A stretch of 64,000 nt of DNA from Diaphorobacter ruginosibacter (lineage in GTDB: Bacteria > Pseudomonadota > Gammaproteobacteria > Burkholderiales > Burkholderiaceae_C), in the NCBI RefSeq assembly GCF_014395975.1, contig NZ_CP060714.1, positions 4,278,001 to 4,342,000 of the forward strand, given 5' to 3'. The stretch's first letter is position 1, and each line of letters starts with the position of its first letter. Of the stretch, positions 33,849 to 41,025 are shown piece by piece. The notes under the pieces were generated by a model, which saw only the letters and a list, made by a program, of their open reading frames with translations, made no database searches and was not told the origin of the DNA. The translations under genes were made by a program, and so were the position numbers.

Positions 33849-35198
33849 TCAGCGCTTGCGCTGAGCGAGCCACTCTTCCAGGTAGTGGATGTTGGTGCCG
33901 CCGGCATTGAACTTGGCGTCCACCATCAGGTCGCGATGCAGCGGCACGTTGGTGTTGATGCCCTCGACCACGGTCTCGAGCAGCGCGGTGCGCATGCGCG
34001 CGATCGCTTCCTCGCGGGTATCGCCGTGCACGATGAGCTTGCCGATCATCGAGTCGTAGTTCGGCGGCACGAAGTAGTTCGTGTAGACATGCGAATCCAC
34101 GCGCACGCCGGGGCCGCCCGGTGCATGCCACATCGAGATACGGCCCGGCGACGGGGTGAACTTGTAGGGATCTTCCGCGTTGATGCGGCATTCGATGGCA
34201 TGGCCGCGAATCTCGATCTGGCGCTGCGTGAACGGCAGCTTCTCGCCGGCGGCGACCATGATCTGCGTCTTCACGATGTCCACGCCGGTGATCCACTCGG
34301 TCACCGGATGCTCCACCTGCACGCGGGTGTTCATCTCGATGAAGTAGAACTCGCCGTTCTCGTACAGGAACTCGAACGTGCCCGCGCCGCGGTAGCCGAT
34401 CTTCTTGCAGGCAGCCACGCAGCGCTCGCCGATCTTCTCGATCAGCTTGCGCGGAATGCCCGGCGCCGGCGCTTCCTCGATCACCTTCTGGTGGCGGCGC
34501 TGCATCGAGCAGTCGCGCTCGCCCAGATACACGGCGTTCTTGAACTTGTCGGCGATGACCTGGATTTCAATGTGGCGCGGGTTCTGGAGGAACTTCTCCA
34601 TGTACACGGCCGGATTGCCGAATGCGGTGCCCGCCTCGGCCTTGGTCATCTGCACGGCGTTGACCAGCGCGGCCTCGGTGTGCACCACACGCATGCCGCG
34701 GCCACCGCCGCCGCCTGCGGCCTTGATGATCACGGGATAGCCGACCGAGCGCGCAATGCGGCGGATCGCCACCGGATCATCGGGCAGTTCGCCGTCCGAG
34801 CCCGGGACGCAGGGCACGCCCGCGCGGATCATCGCCTGCTTGGCCGACACCTTGTCGCCCATGATGCGGATGGATTCTGGCGTGGGGCCGATGAACTGGA
34901 AACCGCTCTTCTCCACACGCTCGGCAAAGTCGGCGTTCTCGGAGAGGAAGCCATAGCCTGGATGGATGGCTTCTGCGTCCGTCACTTCCGCAGCGGAAAT
35001 GATGGCCGGCATATTCAGGTAGGAAAGCGCGGACGGCGCGGGGCCGATGCAGACCGCTTCCTCTGCGAGCTTGACGTACTTGGCATCGCGATCGGCCTCG
35101 GAGTAGACCATCACCGCCTTGACGCCCAGCTCGCGGCACGCGCGCTGAATTCGCAGGGCGATTTCACCGCGGTTGGCAACTAGGATTTTCTTGAACAT
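33849..35198 (-). CDS. accC: Acetyl-CoA carboxylase, biotin carboxylase subunit
   Basis: 449 residues, the usual length. The N-terminal domain starts KKILVANRGEIALRIQRACRELG. The ATP-grasp domain has the glycine-rich KAAGGGGGRGMRVVH loop, HIEIQVIADKF, ERDCSMQRRHQKVIEEAP, FIEMNTRVQVEHPVTE (catalytic Glu and Arg) and the HAIECRINAEDP closing motif. It carboxylates biotin on AccB with ATP and bicarbonate, the first half-reaction to malonyl-CoA. It lies 10 bases downstream of accB on the same strand, so co-expression with its substrate protein is assured. Confidence 0.97.
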   Translation of the reverse strand: MFKKILVANRGEIALRIQRACRELGVKAVMVYSEADRDAKYVKLAEEAVCIGPAPSALSYLNMPAIISAAEVTDAEAIHPGYGFLSENADFAERVEKSGFQFIGPTPESIRIMGDKVSAKQAMIRAGVPCVPGSDGELPDDPVAIRRIARSVGYPVIIKAAGGGGGRGMRVVHTEAALVNAVQMTKAEAGTAFGNPAVYMEKFLQNPRHIEIQVIADKFKNAVYLGERDCSMQRRHQKVIEEAPAPGIPRKLIEKIGERCVAACKKIGYRGAGTFEFLYENGEFYFIEMNTRVQVEHPVTEWITGVDIVKTQIMVAAGEKLPFTQRQIEIRGHAIECRINAEDPYKFTPSPGRISMWHAPGGPGVRVDSHVYTNYFVPPNYDSMIGKLIVHGDTREEAIARMRTALLETVVEGINTNVPLHRDLMVDAKFNAGGTNIHYLEEWLAQRKR

Positions 35199-35208
35199 GC
35201 GTGTCGCT

Positions 35209-35673
35209 TCACTCGATCACGAACAGGGACTGACCGTACTCGACCGCCTGACCGTTCTCGGCCAGCACGCGGGTCACCGTGCCGGACTTGTCGGCCTCGA
35301 TCTCGTTGAGGATCTTCATCGCCTCGATGATGCACAGCGTGTCGCCTTCCTTGACCTGGGCGCCGATCTCGACGAACGGCTTGGCTCCAGGGCTGGCCGA
35401 GCGGTAGAACGTGCCGACCATCGGCGACTTGACGGAATGTCCCGCAGGCGCTGCAGCTGCAGGCGCTGCAGCTTCGGCTGCCGGGGCAGCAGCCGCGACG
35501 GCAGGCGCTGCCGCCATGGGCTGGGCCATCATCGGCGCAGCAACCACCTGCTGCACCACGGCACCACCGCCTTTGACAATGCGCACTTTGCCCTCGGCTT
35601 CGGTGATCTCGAGTTCAGAGACGTTCGACTCGGACACCAGGTCGATGAGGGTTTTAAGTTTTCGCAAATCCAT
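35209..35673 (-). CDS. accB: Acetyl-CoA carboxylase, biotin carboxyl carrier protein
   Basis: 154 residues. The N-terminal MDLRKLKTLIDLVSESNVSELEI segment is followed by an Ala/Pro-rich flexible linker (about 55-78) and the biotinyl domain (about 79-154). EAMKILNEI carries the biotin attachment Lys120, and FYRSASPGAKPFVEIG forms the thumb region. It shuttles carboxyl groups from AccC to AccAD. The start at 35673 has GGAGCTCCC ahead; the open frame to 35709 adds twelve residues without support. The 111 bases upstream to the TlpA-like gene are AT-richer and probably hold a promoter, though no exact hexamers stand out. Confidence 0.96.
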   Translation of the reverse strand: MDLRKLKTLIDLVSESNVSELEITEAEGKVRIVKGGGAVVQQVVAAPMMAQPMAAAPAVAAAAPAAEAAAPAAAAPAGHSVKSPMVGTFYRSASPGAKPFVEIGAQVKEGDTLCIIEAMKILNEIEADKSGTVTRVLAENGQAVEYGQSLFVIE

Positions 35674-35784
35674 GGGAGCTCCAACGGCTAGAAACAGAAT
35701 GGGGCGCAAATTTACCCCAATTTCAGCCTATTGCATCGAACTAAGCGCAAATATCTGCAACTCCAGCAGGGAATGAGGGGCTTC

Positions 35785-36369
35785 TCAGACCTGCAAAGTC
35801 CATTGCAGCATGTCTTGTTCGTTCAATTGTCCCATTTTACGCTGCAAGATGTTCCCATCTTTACCGAACAGAACAGAAAACGGCAGCCCCCCCGCGTCGT
35901 TTCCGAGTGCGCGGCCCAGATCCGTTCCCGCCAATCCAGCCAGCGCAATGGGGAAATCAAGTGGCGTACGGTCCAGGAACTTTCGTACGGCTGCCGGTTG
36001 ATCGATGGCCAATCCCAACACTTGAAAGCCCTTGCCGGCATGTTCGGTAAAGAATCGGTTGAGCAGCGGCAGTTCCTCGACACAGGGCGGGCACCACGTG
36101 GCCCAGAAGTTCAGCAGCAGCGGGCGGCCATGGAATTTGCGCATCGTCAGGGTAGCGCCATCCAATGTCTCCATCGACGCATTCCAGAACGATGCGGCCA
36201 CTCCATCCTCCACGGCATGCGGCTGCAGCCTCCACCACGCCAGGCCGGCTCCCGCAGCGGCGGCGGCCACACCGGCACCCGTCATCAGCCAGCGGCGGCG
36301 CGACACGGACGAATCGCCGGCAACGGTGGACGGGGTAGCAGCGGCTTCTGGTTCGGCGGGAGTGGACAT
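35785..36369 (-). CDS. TlpA-like membrane-anchored thioredoxin-fold protein
   Basis: 194 residues from ATG 36369. SRRRWLMTGAGVAAAAAGAGLAWW is a Tat-like or uncleaved anchor sequence. The periplasmic thioredoxin domain follows, with NFWATWCPPCVEELPLLNRF (active-site CPPC), a cis-Pro region GLPFSVLFGKDG and a C-terminal LQWTLQV. Such proteins reduce or exchange disulfides in the periplasm, for example in cytochrome c maturation; the partner is unknown. An alternative ATG at 36435 would overlap the upstream gene by eight bases and add 22 residues; neither start has a strong ribosome site. Confidence 0.87.
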   Translation of the reverse strand: MSTPAEPEAAATPSTVAGDSSVSRRRWLMTGAGVAAAAAGAGLAWWRLQPHAVEDGVAASFWNASMETLDGATLTMRKFHGRPLLLNFWATWCPPCVEELPLLNRFFTEHAGKGFQVLGLAIDQPAAVRKFLDRTPLDFPIALAGLAGTDLGRALGNDAGGLPFSVLFGKDGNILQRKMGQLNEQDMLQWTLQV

Positions 36370-36427
36370 GTGAGGGGTCTCGGAAAATTCGGAAAGTGCA
36401 GTCGGGGTATCGAGGATGGTTGCGCTC

Positions 36428-37024
36428 TCAGGCATCGGGCCGCGCCAGCAGCGCACGCACGGCCTCCAGGTCGCCGCGCGGCAGCCTGCCGCGCGCGTCC
36501 GGCTTGAGCGCACCACGCAGGTCGTCGAGGTCATAGACCATCAGGTGCACGCCGATGTGCTCTGCGAGCTCCGGCGAGAGACTGCTCACGCTCAGCGCGT
36601 CCACCAGCTCCCCGCGAAAGCCCGTCACGGACCGGGGCTCGTATTCCACGTGATGATCGATCAGGCAGATCTCTGCCGATTTGGGGTCATCGCAGAACAT
36701 CTGTATATATACGTCGGACAGCCGGGTGGCCGTGCCATGCCAGACCGCCCCTGCCAGATAGGGGCGAAAGTCGCGCATGCGCTCCATCCAGACCAGGGCC
36801 AGCTGGCGCAATGCGCGCAGTTCGGTGGGCTGGGTGTCCGCGCAGAACAGGCCGATGTACTCACGCACGGCATCTTCCACCAGATCGTTGTCCGGCAGCT
36901 GCGTGCGGTGCGGCAGTCCCAGTTGCTTGACCGCACGGCGCTTGGCAGGCCCCCACTCCAGGCCCTCTTCGACCACAAGGCGTGCGGCGGCATTCGCAAT
37001 TTCGGTGGCAAGAGCGTCATTCAT
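36428..37024 (-). CDS. Conserved hypothetical protein, 198 residues, divergent from mpl
   Basis: Starts MNDALATEIANAAARLVVEEGLEWGPAKRRAVKQLG, a helical N-terminal part reminiscent of a small UPF0-type helical domain. The middle is rich in Leu, Arg and Trp (LALVWMERMRDFRPYLAGAVWHGTATRLSDVYIQMFCDDPKSAEICLIDHHVEYE). No signal peptide or membrane helix is seen. I recall homologues beside mpl in Comamonadaceae, but no function is established and I do not assign one. Its 3' end meets the TlpA-like gene. The 254 bases to the mpl start hold the divergent promoters; I could not place reliable -35/-10 pairs there. Confidence 0.75.
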   Translation of the reverse strand: MNDALATEIANAAARLVVEEGLEWGPAKRRAVKQLGLPHRTQLPDNDLVEDAVREYIGLFCADTQPTELRALRQLALVWMERMRDFRPYLAGAVWHGTATRLSDVYIQMFCDDPKSAEICLIDHHVEYEPRSVTGFRGELVDALSVSSLSPELAEHIGVHLMVYDLDDLRGALKPDARGRLPRGDLEAVRALLARPDA

Positions 37025-37278
37025 GGCGGCAATCCTGTTCTCGGCATGGGTTCGCCCCGCCTCTTCCAATGGCCTGGCGGCACAGGGCGGGAGAACGGCA
37101 GACCAGCAGACATTGTCGCTCCAATGCCAATACCTGAAAGTTTGCGTGACATCCTGCAACCGCCCACCTCGGCAAATAACACCATTGGCTACATATTCAG
37201 GAGCGCAATACCCCCACAAACGGGCCTCTTCCCGCGCTTCGACCGGCGTGCTTTCGATCCACTCGTAGAATCGTCGCC

Positions 37279-38691
37279 ATGCACATACACATTCTGGGGA
37301 TTTGCGGCACCTTCATGGGTGGCGTGGCTGCGTTGGCCCGGGAAGCCGGACACCGCGTGACGGGTTGCGATGCGGGCGTCTACCCGCCGATGAGCGATCA
37401 GCTGCGGGCCCTGGGGATTGATCTGATCGAAGGCTACGCGGCCGACCAACTGGCGCTCAAGCCCGACGTGTTCGTGATCGGCAATGTGGTGAGCCGCGCC
37501 CGCCTGCCGGACGGCACCCCGAAGTTTCCGCTCATGGAGGCCATCCTCGATGCCGGCGCCCCCTATATCAGCGGGCCGCAGTGGCTGTCCGAGAACGTGC
37601 TGCAGGGCCGTCATGTGCTGGCCGTCGCGGGAACCCATGGCAAGACCACGACCACGTCGATGCTCGCCTGGATCCTTGAGCATGCTGGCCGCAAACCCGG
37701 CTTCCTGGTCGGCGGCGTGCCGCTGAATTTCGGCGTGTCCGCGCGCCTCGGCTCGCCTGCCGCCTCGGCGTATGGAGCGGCAAGACAGGGCGAGGCTCCG
37801 CTCTTCGTGATCGAGGCCGACGAGTACGACACCGCCTTCTTCGACAAGCGAAGCAAGTTCGTGCACTACCGCCCCCGCACGGCGGTGCTGAACAACCTTG
37901 AATTCGATCACGCCGATATCTTCGACGATCTCGCCGCAATCGAGCGCCAGTTCCACCACCTCGTGCGCACCGTGCCCGCAAGCGGCCGGGTGGTCGTGAA
38001 TGCCCTGGAAGAAAGCCTGACCCGCGTGCTGCATGCAGGCTGCTGGAGCGAAGTGACGACATTCGGCGACGCGATCAGCGATTTTGGCGCGAGCGGCGAA
38101 CCCGGCGACTTCGACGTGTTGCGCCGTGGCCAGGCCGTCGCCCACGTGAAGTGGGACCTGAGCGGCGTGCACAACCAGCTCAATGCCCTGGCCGCGATGG
38201 CTGCCGCGGAACACGTCGGCGTCTCCCCGGCCCAGGCGGCCGAGGCGTTGTCCCTGTTCCAAAACGTCAAGCGCCGCATGGAACTGCGCGGAACGGTACG
38301 CAACATCGCCGTGTATGACGATTTCGCGCACCACCCGACCGCGCTGCGCACCACGCTCGACGGCCTGCGCCGCGTGGTCGGCAAGGACGCACGCATCCTC
38401 GCCGCATTCGAGCCGCGCAGCAACACCATGAAGCTCGGCACGATGAAGTCGCAGCTGCCCTGGGCGCTCGAGTCCGCAGACCAGGTGTTCTGCCACACCG
38501 CCGGACTTGACTGGAATGCCTCCGAGGCGCTGGCCCCGATGGGCGCGCGCGCCCATGTGGCGGGAGACATCGACACACTGGTAACCCAGCTGATGGCCGA
38601 GGCCCGGCCCGGCGACCACATCGTCTGCATGAGCAACGGCAGCTTCGGCGGCATCCACGCCAAGCTGCTGACCGCACTGGCACAGCCCTGA
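37279..38691 (+). CDS. mpl: UDP-N-acetylmuramate:L-alanyl-gamma-D-glutamyl-meso-diaminopimelate ligase Mpl
   Basis: 470 residues in the Mur ligase plan. The Rossmann-like N-domain starts HIHILGICGTFMGGVAALA. The central ATPase has AVAGTHGKTTTTSMLAWIL (P-loop), VIEADEYDTAFFDKRSKF (the DEYD and FFDKRSKF of Mpl) and NNLEFDHADIFDD. The C-domain contains YDDFAHHPTALRTTL. It rejoins recycled tripeptide to UDP-MurNAc, completing peptidoglycan recycling with AmpD (23872). It is distinct from MurC, encoded separately at 61977. Ends at the bidirectional terminator at 38733. Confidence 0.96.
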   Translation: MHIHILGICGTFMGGVAALAREAGHRVTGCDAGVYPPMSDQLRALGIDLIEGYAADQLALKPDVFVIGNVVSRARLPDGTPKFPLMEAILDAGAPYISGPQWLSENVLQGRHVLAVAGTHGKTTTTSMLAWILEHAGRKPGFLVGGVPLNFGVSARLGSPAASAYGAARQGEAPLFVIEADEYDTAFFDKRSKFVHYRPRTAVLNNLEFDHADIFDDLAAIERQFHHLVRTVPASGRVVVNALEESLTRVLHAGCWSEVTTFGDAISDFGASGEPGDFDVLRRGQAVAHVKWDLSGVHNQLNALAAMAAAEHVGVSPAQAAEALSLFQNVKRRMELRGTVRNIAVYDDFAHHPTALRTTLDGLRRVVGKDARILAAFEPRSNTMKLGTMKSQLPWALESADQVFCHTAGLDWNASEALAPMGARAHVAGDIDTLVTQLMAEARPGDHIVCMSNGSFGGIHAKLLTALAQP

Positions 38692-38732
38692 CGCGACAGG
38701 CGCGAACGCGCCTCCCCCACCTTTCATCCCAT

Positions 38733-38762
38733 AAAAAAACGGTGCCCAGGGCACCGTTTTTT
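38733..38762. terminator. Bidirectional rho-independent terminator
   Basis: CGGTGCC and GGCACCG with loop CAG, flanked by seven As on one side and six Ts on the other. It therefore stops mpl on the plus strand and the 103-residue gene on the minus strand. Confidence 0.92.
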
Positions 38763-38779
38763 GTTCAGCGAGAGCGGGC

Positions 38780-39091
38780 TCAGAATGTCACGGCCATCGA
38801 GGGAATGTCGATGCGCACCGCATCGCGGCCCAGGGCGGCCTTGGCCGCGCGCGCGAACTGCATGGACCAGCCGGCGTCCTCCAGCAGGCGCGGGCCTGCG
38901 CTGGCGGCCACCACCAGCACCTTGTCGGCCAGCAGCACCTTGCCGCTGGGGCGCAGGGGTTCGCAGTCCAGACGCACGAACTCGCCGTCCAGCCAGCGAC
39001 GCGCCGCATCGTTGGTCATCGGTTCCGCGCCTTCGAGATCGAAGCGGAACTCCTGTTCCGGGCTGAATGTCACGGTCACTTCGCTGCGCAT
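38780..39091 (-). CDS. Hypothetical protein, 103 residues, downstream of the DAHP synthase gene
   Basis: Starts MRSEVTVTFSPEQEFRF at 39091 with AAGGACC upstream; the longer frame to 39157 would overlap the aroG end. Soluble, mixed alpha/beta, no motif or cysteine cluster. The segment GKVLLADKVLVVAASAGPRLLEDAGW is the most hydrophobic part. It follows the DAHP synthase gene by 62 bases on the same strand and ends before the bidirectional terminator, so it may share the attenuated transcript. I do not recognise the family. Confidence 0.65.
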   Translation of the reverse strand: MRSEVTVTFSPEQEFRFDLEGAEPMTNDAARRWLDGEFVRLDCEPLRPSGKVLLADKVLVVAASAGPRLLEDAGWSMQFARAAKAALGRDAVRIDIPSMAVTF

Positions 39092-39153
39092 GGTGATGGT
39101 CCTTTGCCGAATGGAAAAATCAGGGCGAATGTCGCCATGCACCCCATTTTCCA

Positions 39154-40275
39154 TCAAGCTGCGCGGCGCGTCTGTACGGAAGACGACAATTCGGCCAGCG
39201 TCGCCAGCGAATCGTCCCAGCCGAGGCAGGCGTCGGTGATGCTCTTGCCGTACTCGAGCGCGGCGGGCGAATCCTTGCCGGGGGTGAACTTCTGCGCGCC
39301 TGCATTGAGGTGGCTCTCGATCATCACGCCGAAGACCGACTTCGAGCCACCCGCGATCTGGGCGCCGATATCACGCGCCACATCCCGCTGCTTCTCGTGC
39401 TGCTTGCTGGAATTGGCATGACTGCAGTCGACCATCAACGTGGGCTTCAGGCCTGCGGCCTCGAGGTCCTTGCATGCCGCTGCCACATGCTCCGCATCGT
39501 AGTTCGGCGTCTTGCCGCCGCGCAGGATGACGTGGCAGTCCTGGTTACCGCTGGTGTGCACGATGGCGACCTGGCCGTTCTTGTGCACCGACAGGAAGTG
39601 GTGGCCGCGGCTGGCCGACTGGATCGCGTCGGTGGCGATGCGGATGTTGCCGTCCGTGCCGTTCTTGAAGCCGATCGGCGCCGAGATGCCCGATGCGAGT
39701 TCGCGGTGCACCTGGCTTTCCGTCGTGCGCGCACCGATCGCGCCCCAGCTGATCAGGTCGCCGATGTACTGCGGCGAGATCACGTCTAGGAACTCGCTGG
39801 CGGCCGGAATGCCCAGGCGGTTGATGTCGATGAGCAGCTGGCGCGCGATCCGCAGCCCTTCATCGATGCGGTAGCTGCCATCCAGGTACGGATCGTTGAT
39901 CAGGCCCTTCCAGCCGACCGTGGTGCGCGGCTTCTCGAAGTACACCCGCATCACGATCTCCAGCGTGTCCTTGTACTGCTCGCGCACGACCCGCAGCTTC
40001 TTCGCGTAGTCGATGGCGGCCGCCGGATCATGGATCGAGCAGGGGCCGATGACGACCAGCAGGCGGTCATCCTCGCCCGACATGATCCTCTGGATGTTCT
40101 GGCGCGTGTTGGTGATCAGCGATTCCACTTCGGTGCCGAGGATCGGGAAGAAGCGGATCAAATGCTCCGGAGGAGGCAACATGGTGATGTCCTTGATGCG
40201 GTTGTCGTCGGTACTGCTGGTTTTTTCGACGTTGCGATACCAGGCATCAGCGGAAGAAGTTGCTTGAGTCGTCAT
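39154..40275 (-). CDS. aroG: 3-deoxy-7-phosphoheptulonate (DAHP) synthase, AroG/AroF type
   Basis: 373 residues, class I alpha DAHP synthase. Key segments are VVIGPCSIHDPAAAIDYAKKL, MRVYFEKPRTTVGWKGLINDP (PEP and metal site), GARTTESQVHRELASG, PIGFKNGTDGN, VILRGGKTPNYD and MVDCSHANSSKQH (metal-binding Cys/His). It condenses PEP and erythrose-4-phosphate in the first step of aromatic biosynthesis. Which amino acid feeds back on the enzyme cannot be judged with confidence. Expression is predicted to be controlled by the leader peptide and attenuator at 40349-40486. Confidence 0.96.
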   Translation of the reverse strand: MTTQATSSADAWYRNVEKTSSTDDNRIKDITMLPPPEHLIRFFPILGTEVESLITNTRQNIQRIMSGEDDRLLVVIGPCSIHDPAAAIDYAKKLRVVREQYKDTLEIVMRVYFEKPRTTVGWKGLINDPYLDGSYRIDEGLRIARQLLIDINRLGIPAASEFLDVISPQYIGDLISWGAIGARTTESQVHRELASGISAPIGFKNGTDGNIRIATDAIQSASRGHHFLSVHKNGQVAIVHTSGNQDCHVILRGGKTPNYDAEHVAAACKDLEAAGLKPTLMVDCSHANSSKQHEKQRDVARDIGAQIAGGSKSVFGVMIESHLNAGAQKFTPGKDSPAALEYGKSITDACLGWDDSLATLAELSSSVQTRRAA

Positions 40276-40348
40276 TTGAATTGCGTCCTCGTGGATTTCG
40301 GGTTGACTGTCTGAAAGGGAAACGTGGCAAAAAAGGGGACTGGAAAAA

Positions 40349-40386
40349 CAAAAAACCGCCGGGCTTTTCAGCTTCGGCGGTTTTTT
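40349..40386 (-). terminator. Attenuator terminator in the aroG leader
   Basis: Minus-strand segments CCGCCG (40380-40375) and CGGCGG (40361-40356), extended by A-T pairs to twelve base pairs with a small inner GCT/AGC helix, end in six Ts. It lies between the leader-peptide stop (40409) and the aroG start (40275), so it must be overcome for aroG to be made. CCGCC is also complementary to GGCGG in the leader (40439-40435). Confidence 0.88.
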
Positions 40387-40408
40387 GGGAGAACTTGCTT
40401 GCTAGTCT

Positions 40409-40486
40409 TTAACGTGCGCGCAGTGGCCTCTCATCCGCCTTGGACGAGAACCAAAAGTAAAAGTAAAACGCGCTGCGTACTTGCAT
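40409..40486 (-). CDS. Aromatic-rich leader peptide of the DAHP synthase gene
   Basis: A 25-codon frame from ATG 40486 to TAA 40411-40409. Codons 7-13 read FYFYFWF, seven aromatic residues in a row, which is far outside chance and marks a regulatory peptide sensing charged tRNA-Phe, -Tyr and -Trp. Codons 13-15 (UUCUCGUCC) can pair with GGAUGAGAG (40436-40428), and GGCGG plus GAGAG of that stretch can instead pair with CCGCC and UUCUC ahead of the terminator. No Shine-Dalgarno sequence is visible. An extended -10 places the transcript start almost at the AUG. Confidence 0.85.
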   Translation of the reverse strand: MQVRSAFYFYFWFSSKADERPLRAR

Positions 40487-40494
40487 AGGGGTTC

Positions 40495-40525
40495 AATGTA
40501 GCACTTTTTGATGCACTGCAACCAA
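40495..40525 (-). promoter_or_regulatory. Probable aroG leader promoter
   Basis: On the minus strand TGC-TACATT (-10 at 40500-40495 with the TG of an extended -10) follows a poor -35 TTGGTT (40525-40520) at 19-base spacing. A start at 40488-40486 would give a leader peptide with almost no 5' untranslated region. Confidence 0.5.
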
Positions 40526-40638
40526 GAATTTTGGTGGCGATTTCGCAACAGCCTCTGTGGGGCCTGATCGGGGTGCTCTGTGTCGGGGGTGGGTGATGAT
40601 GGGTGCCGGGGGCTTTGATGCGGTCGCTATTCTTGGGT

Positions 40639-41016
40639 TGAGGGCGGAGGCCGGGAGTGCCCCCGGCGGGGCAGTAACTTTTTGGTCTTGCCCAAAAAGT
40701 CACCAAAAATGCGCTTGGCATACGGGGTCACGCGGTAAAACTCACTGCGCGCTACGCGCTCCGTTCAGACAGCCACCGCGAGTCAGTCTGGAAGAGGAAT
40801 TTTCGGCACGTCGCTGCGCTCGTGCTTTGGGCTTCGTTGGAATTGGATTGAGTGGTATCTGCCCACTACTCGTTTTTTGGACGCGCCCTTTGAAACTGGC
40901 GTGGCCTGATGCGCAGGCAGCCGTGCAAGGGCCGCCCCGCCGCACCGGCTGCGTCCCCCTTCCCGAACTGCGCAGCAGTTCGAGAGAAGGGGGAAGGCGC
41001 GCAGCGCCTCAGGGGG
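40639..41016 (-). repeat. Dispersed intergenic repeat, copy A, downstream of tldD
   Basis: About 378 bases nearly identical, apart from a variable middle stretch of about 50 bases, to the inverted copy at 52855-53233. On the minus strand it begins CCCCCTGAGGCGCTGC nine bases after the tldD stop. It then contains the hairpin at 40955-40993, a GC-rich central part, a short AT-rich inverted repeat ACTTTTTG/CAAAAAGT and CTGCCCCGCCGGGGGC, and ends near CCTCAACC. Open frames inside it are shared between copies but look like chance. No transposase is present, so it is a non-autonomous or REP-like element. Confidence 0.8.
40955..40993 (-). other. Hairpin of repeat copy A
   Basis: CCCCCTTC (40955-40962) pairs with GAAGGGGG (40986-40993), and inside it GAACTGC/GCAGTTC forms a second seven-base helix. 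The equivalent helix in the other copies is GAATTGC/GCAATTC, a compensated change that keeps the pairing. It may act as the 3' end structure of the tldD message. Confidence 0.7.
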
Positions 41017-41025
41017 TTGTTCTGG

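Noticed and set aside
40742..40945. Minus-strand frame in copy A resembling a frame in copy B (VQKTSSGQIPLNPI)
   Set aside because: The similarity follows from the shared DNA. The frames have different starts and ends, no ribosome site, and the variable segment breaks them.
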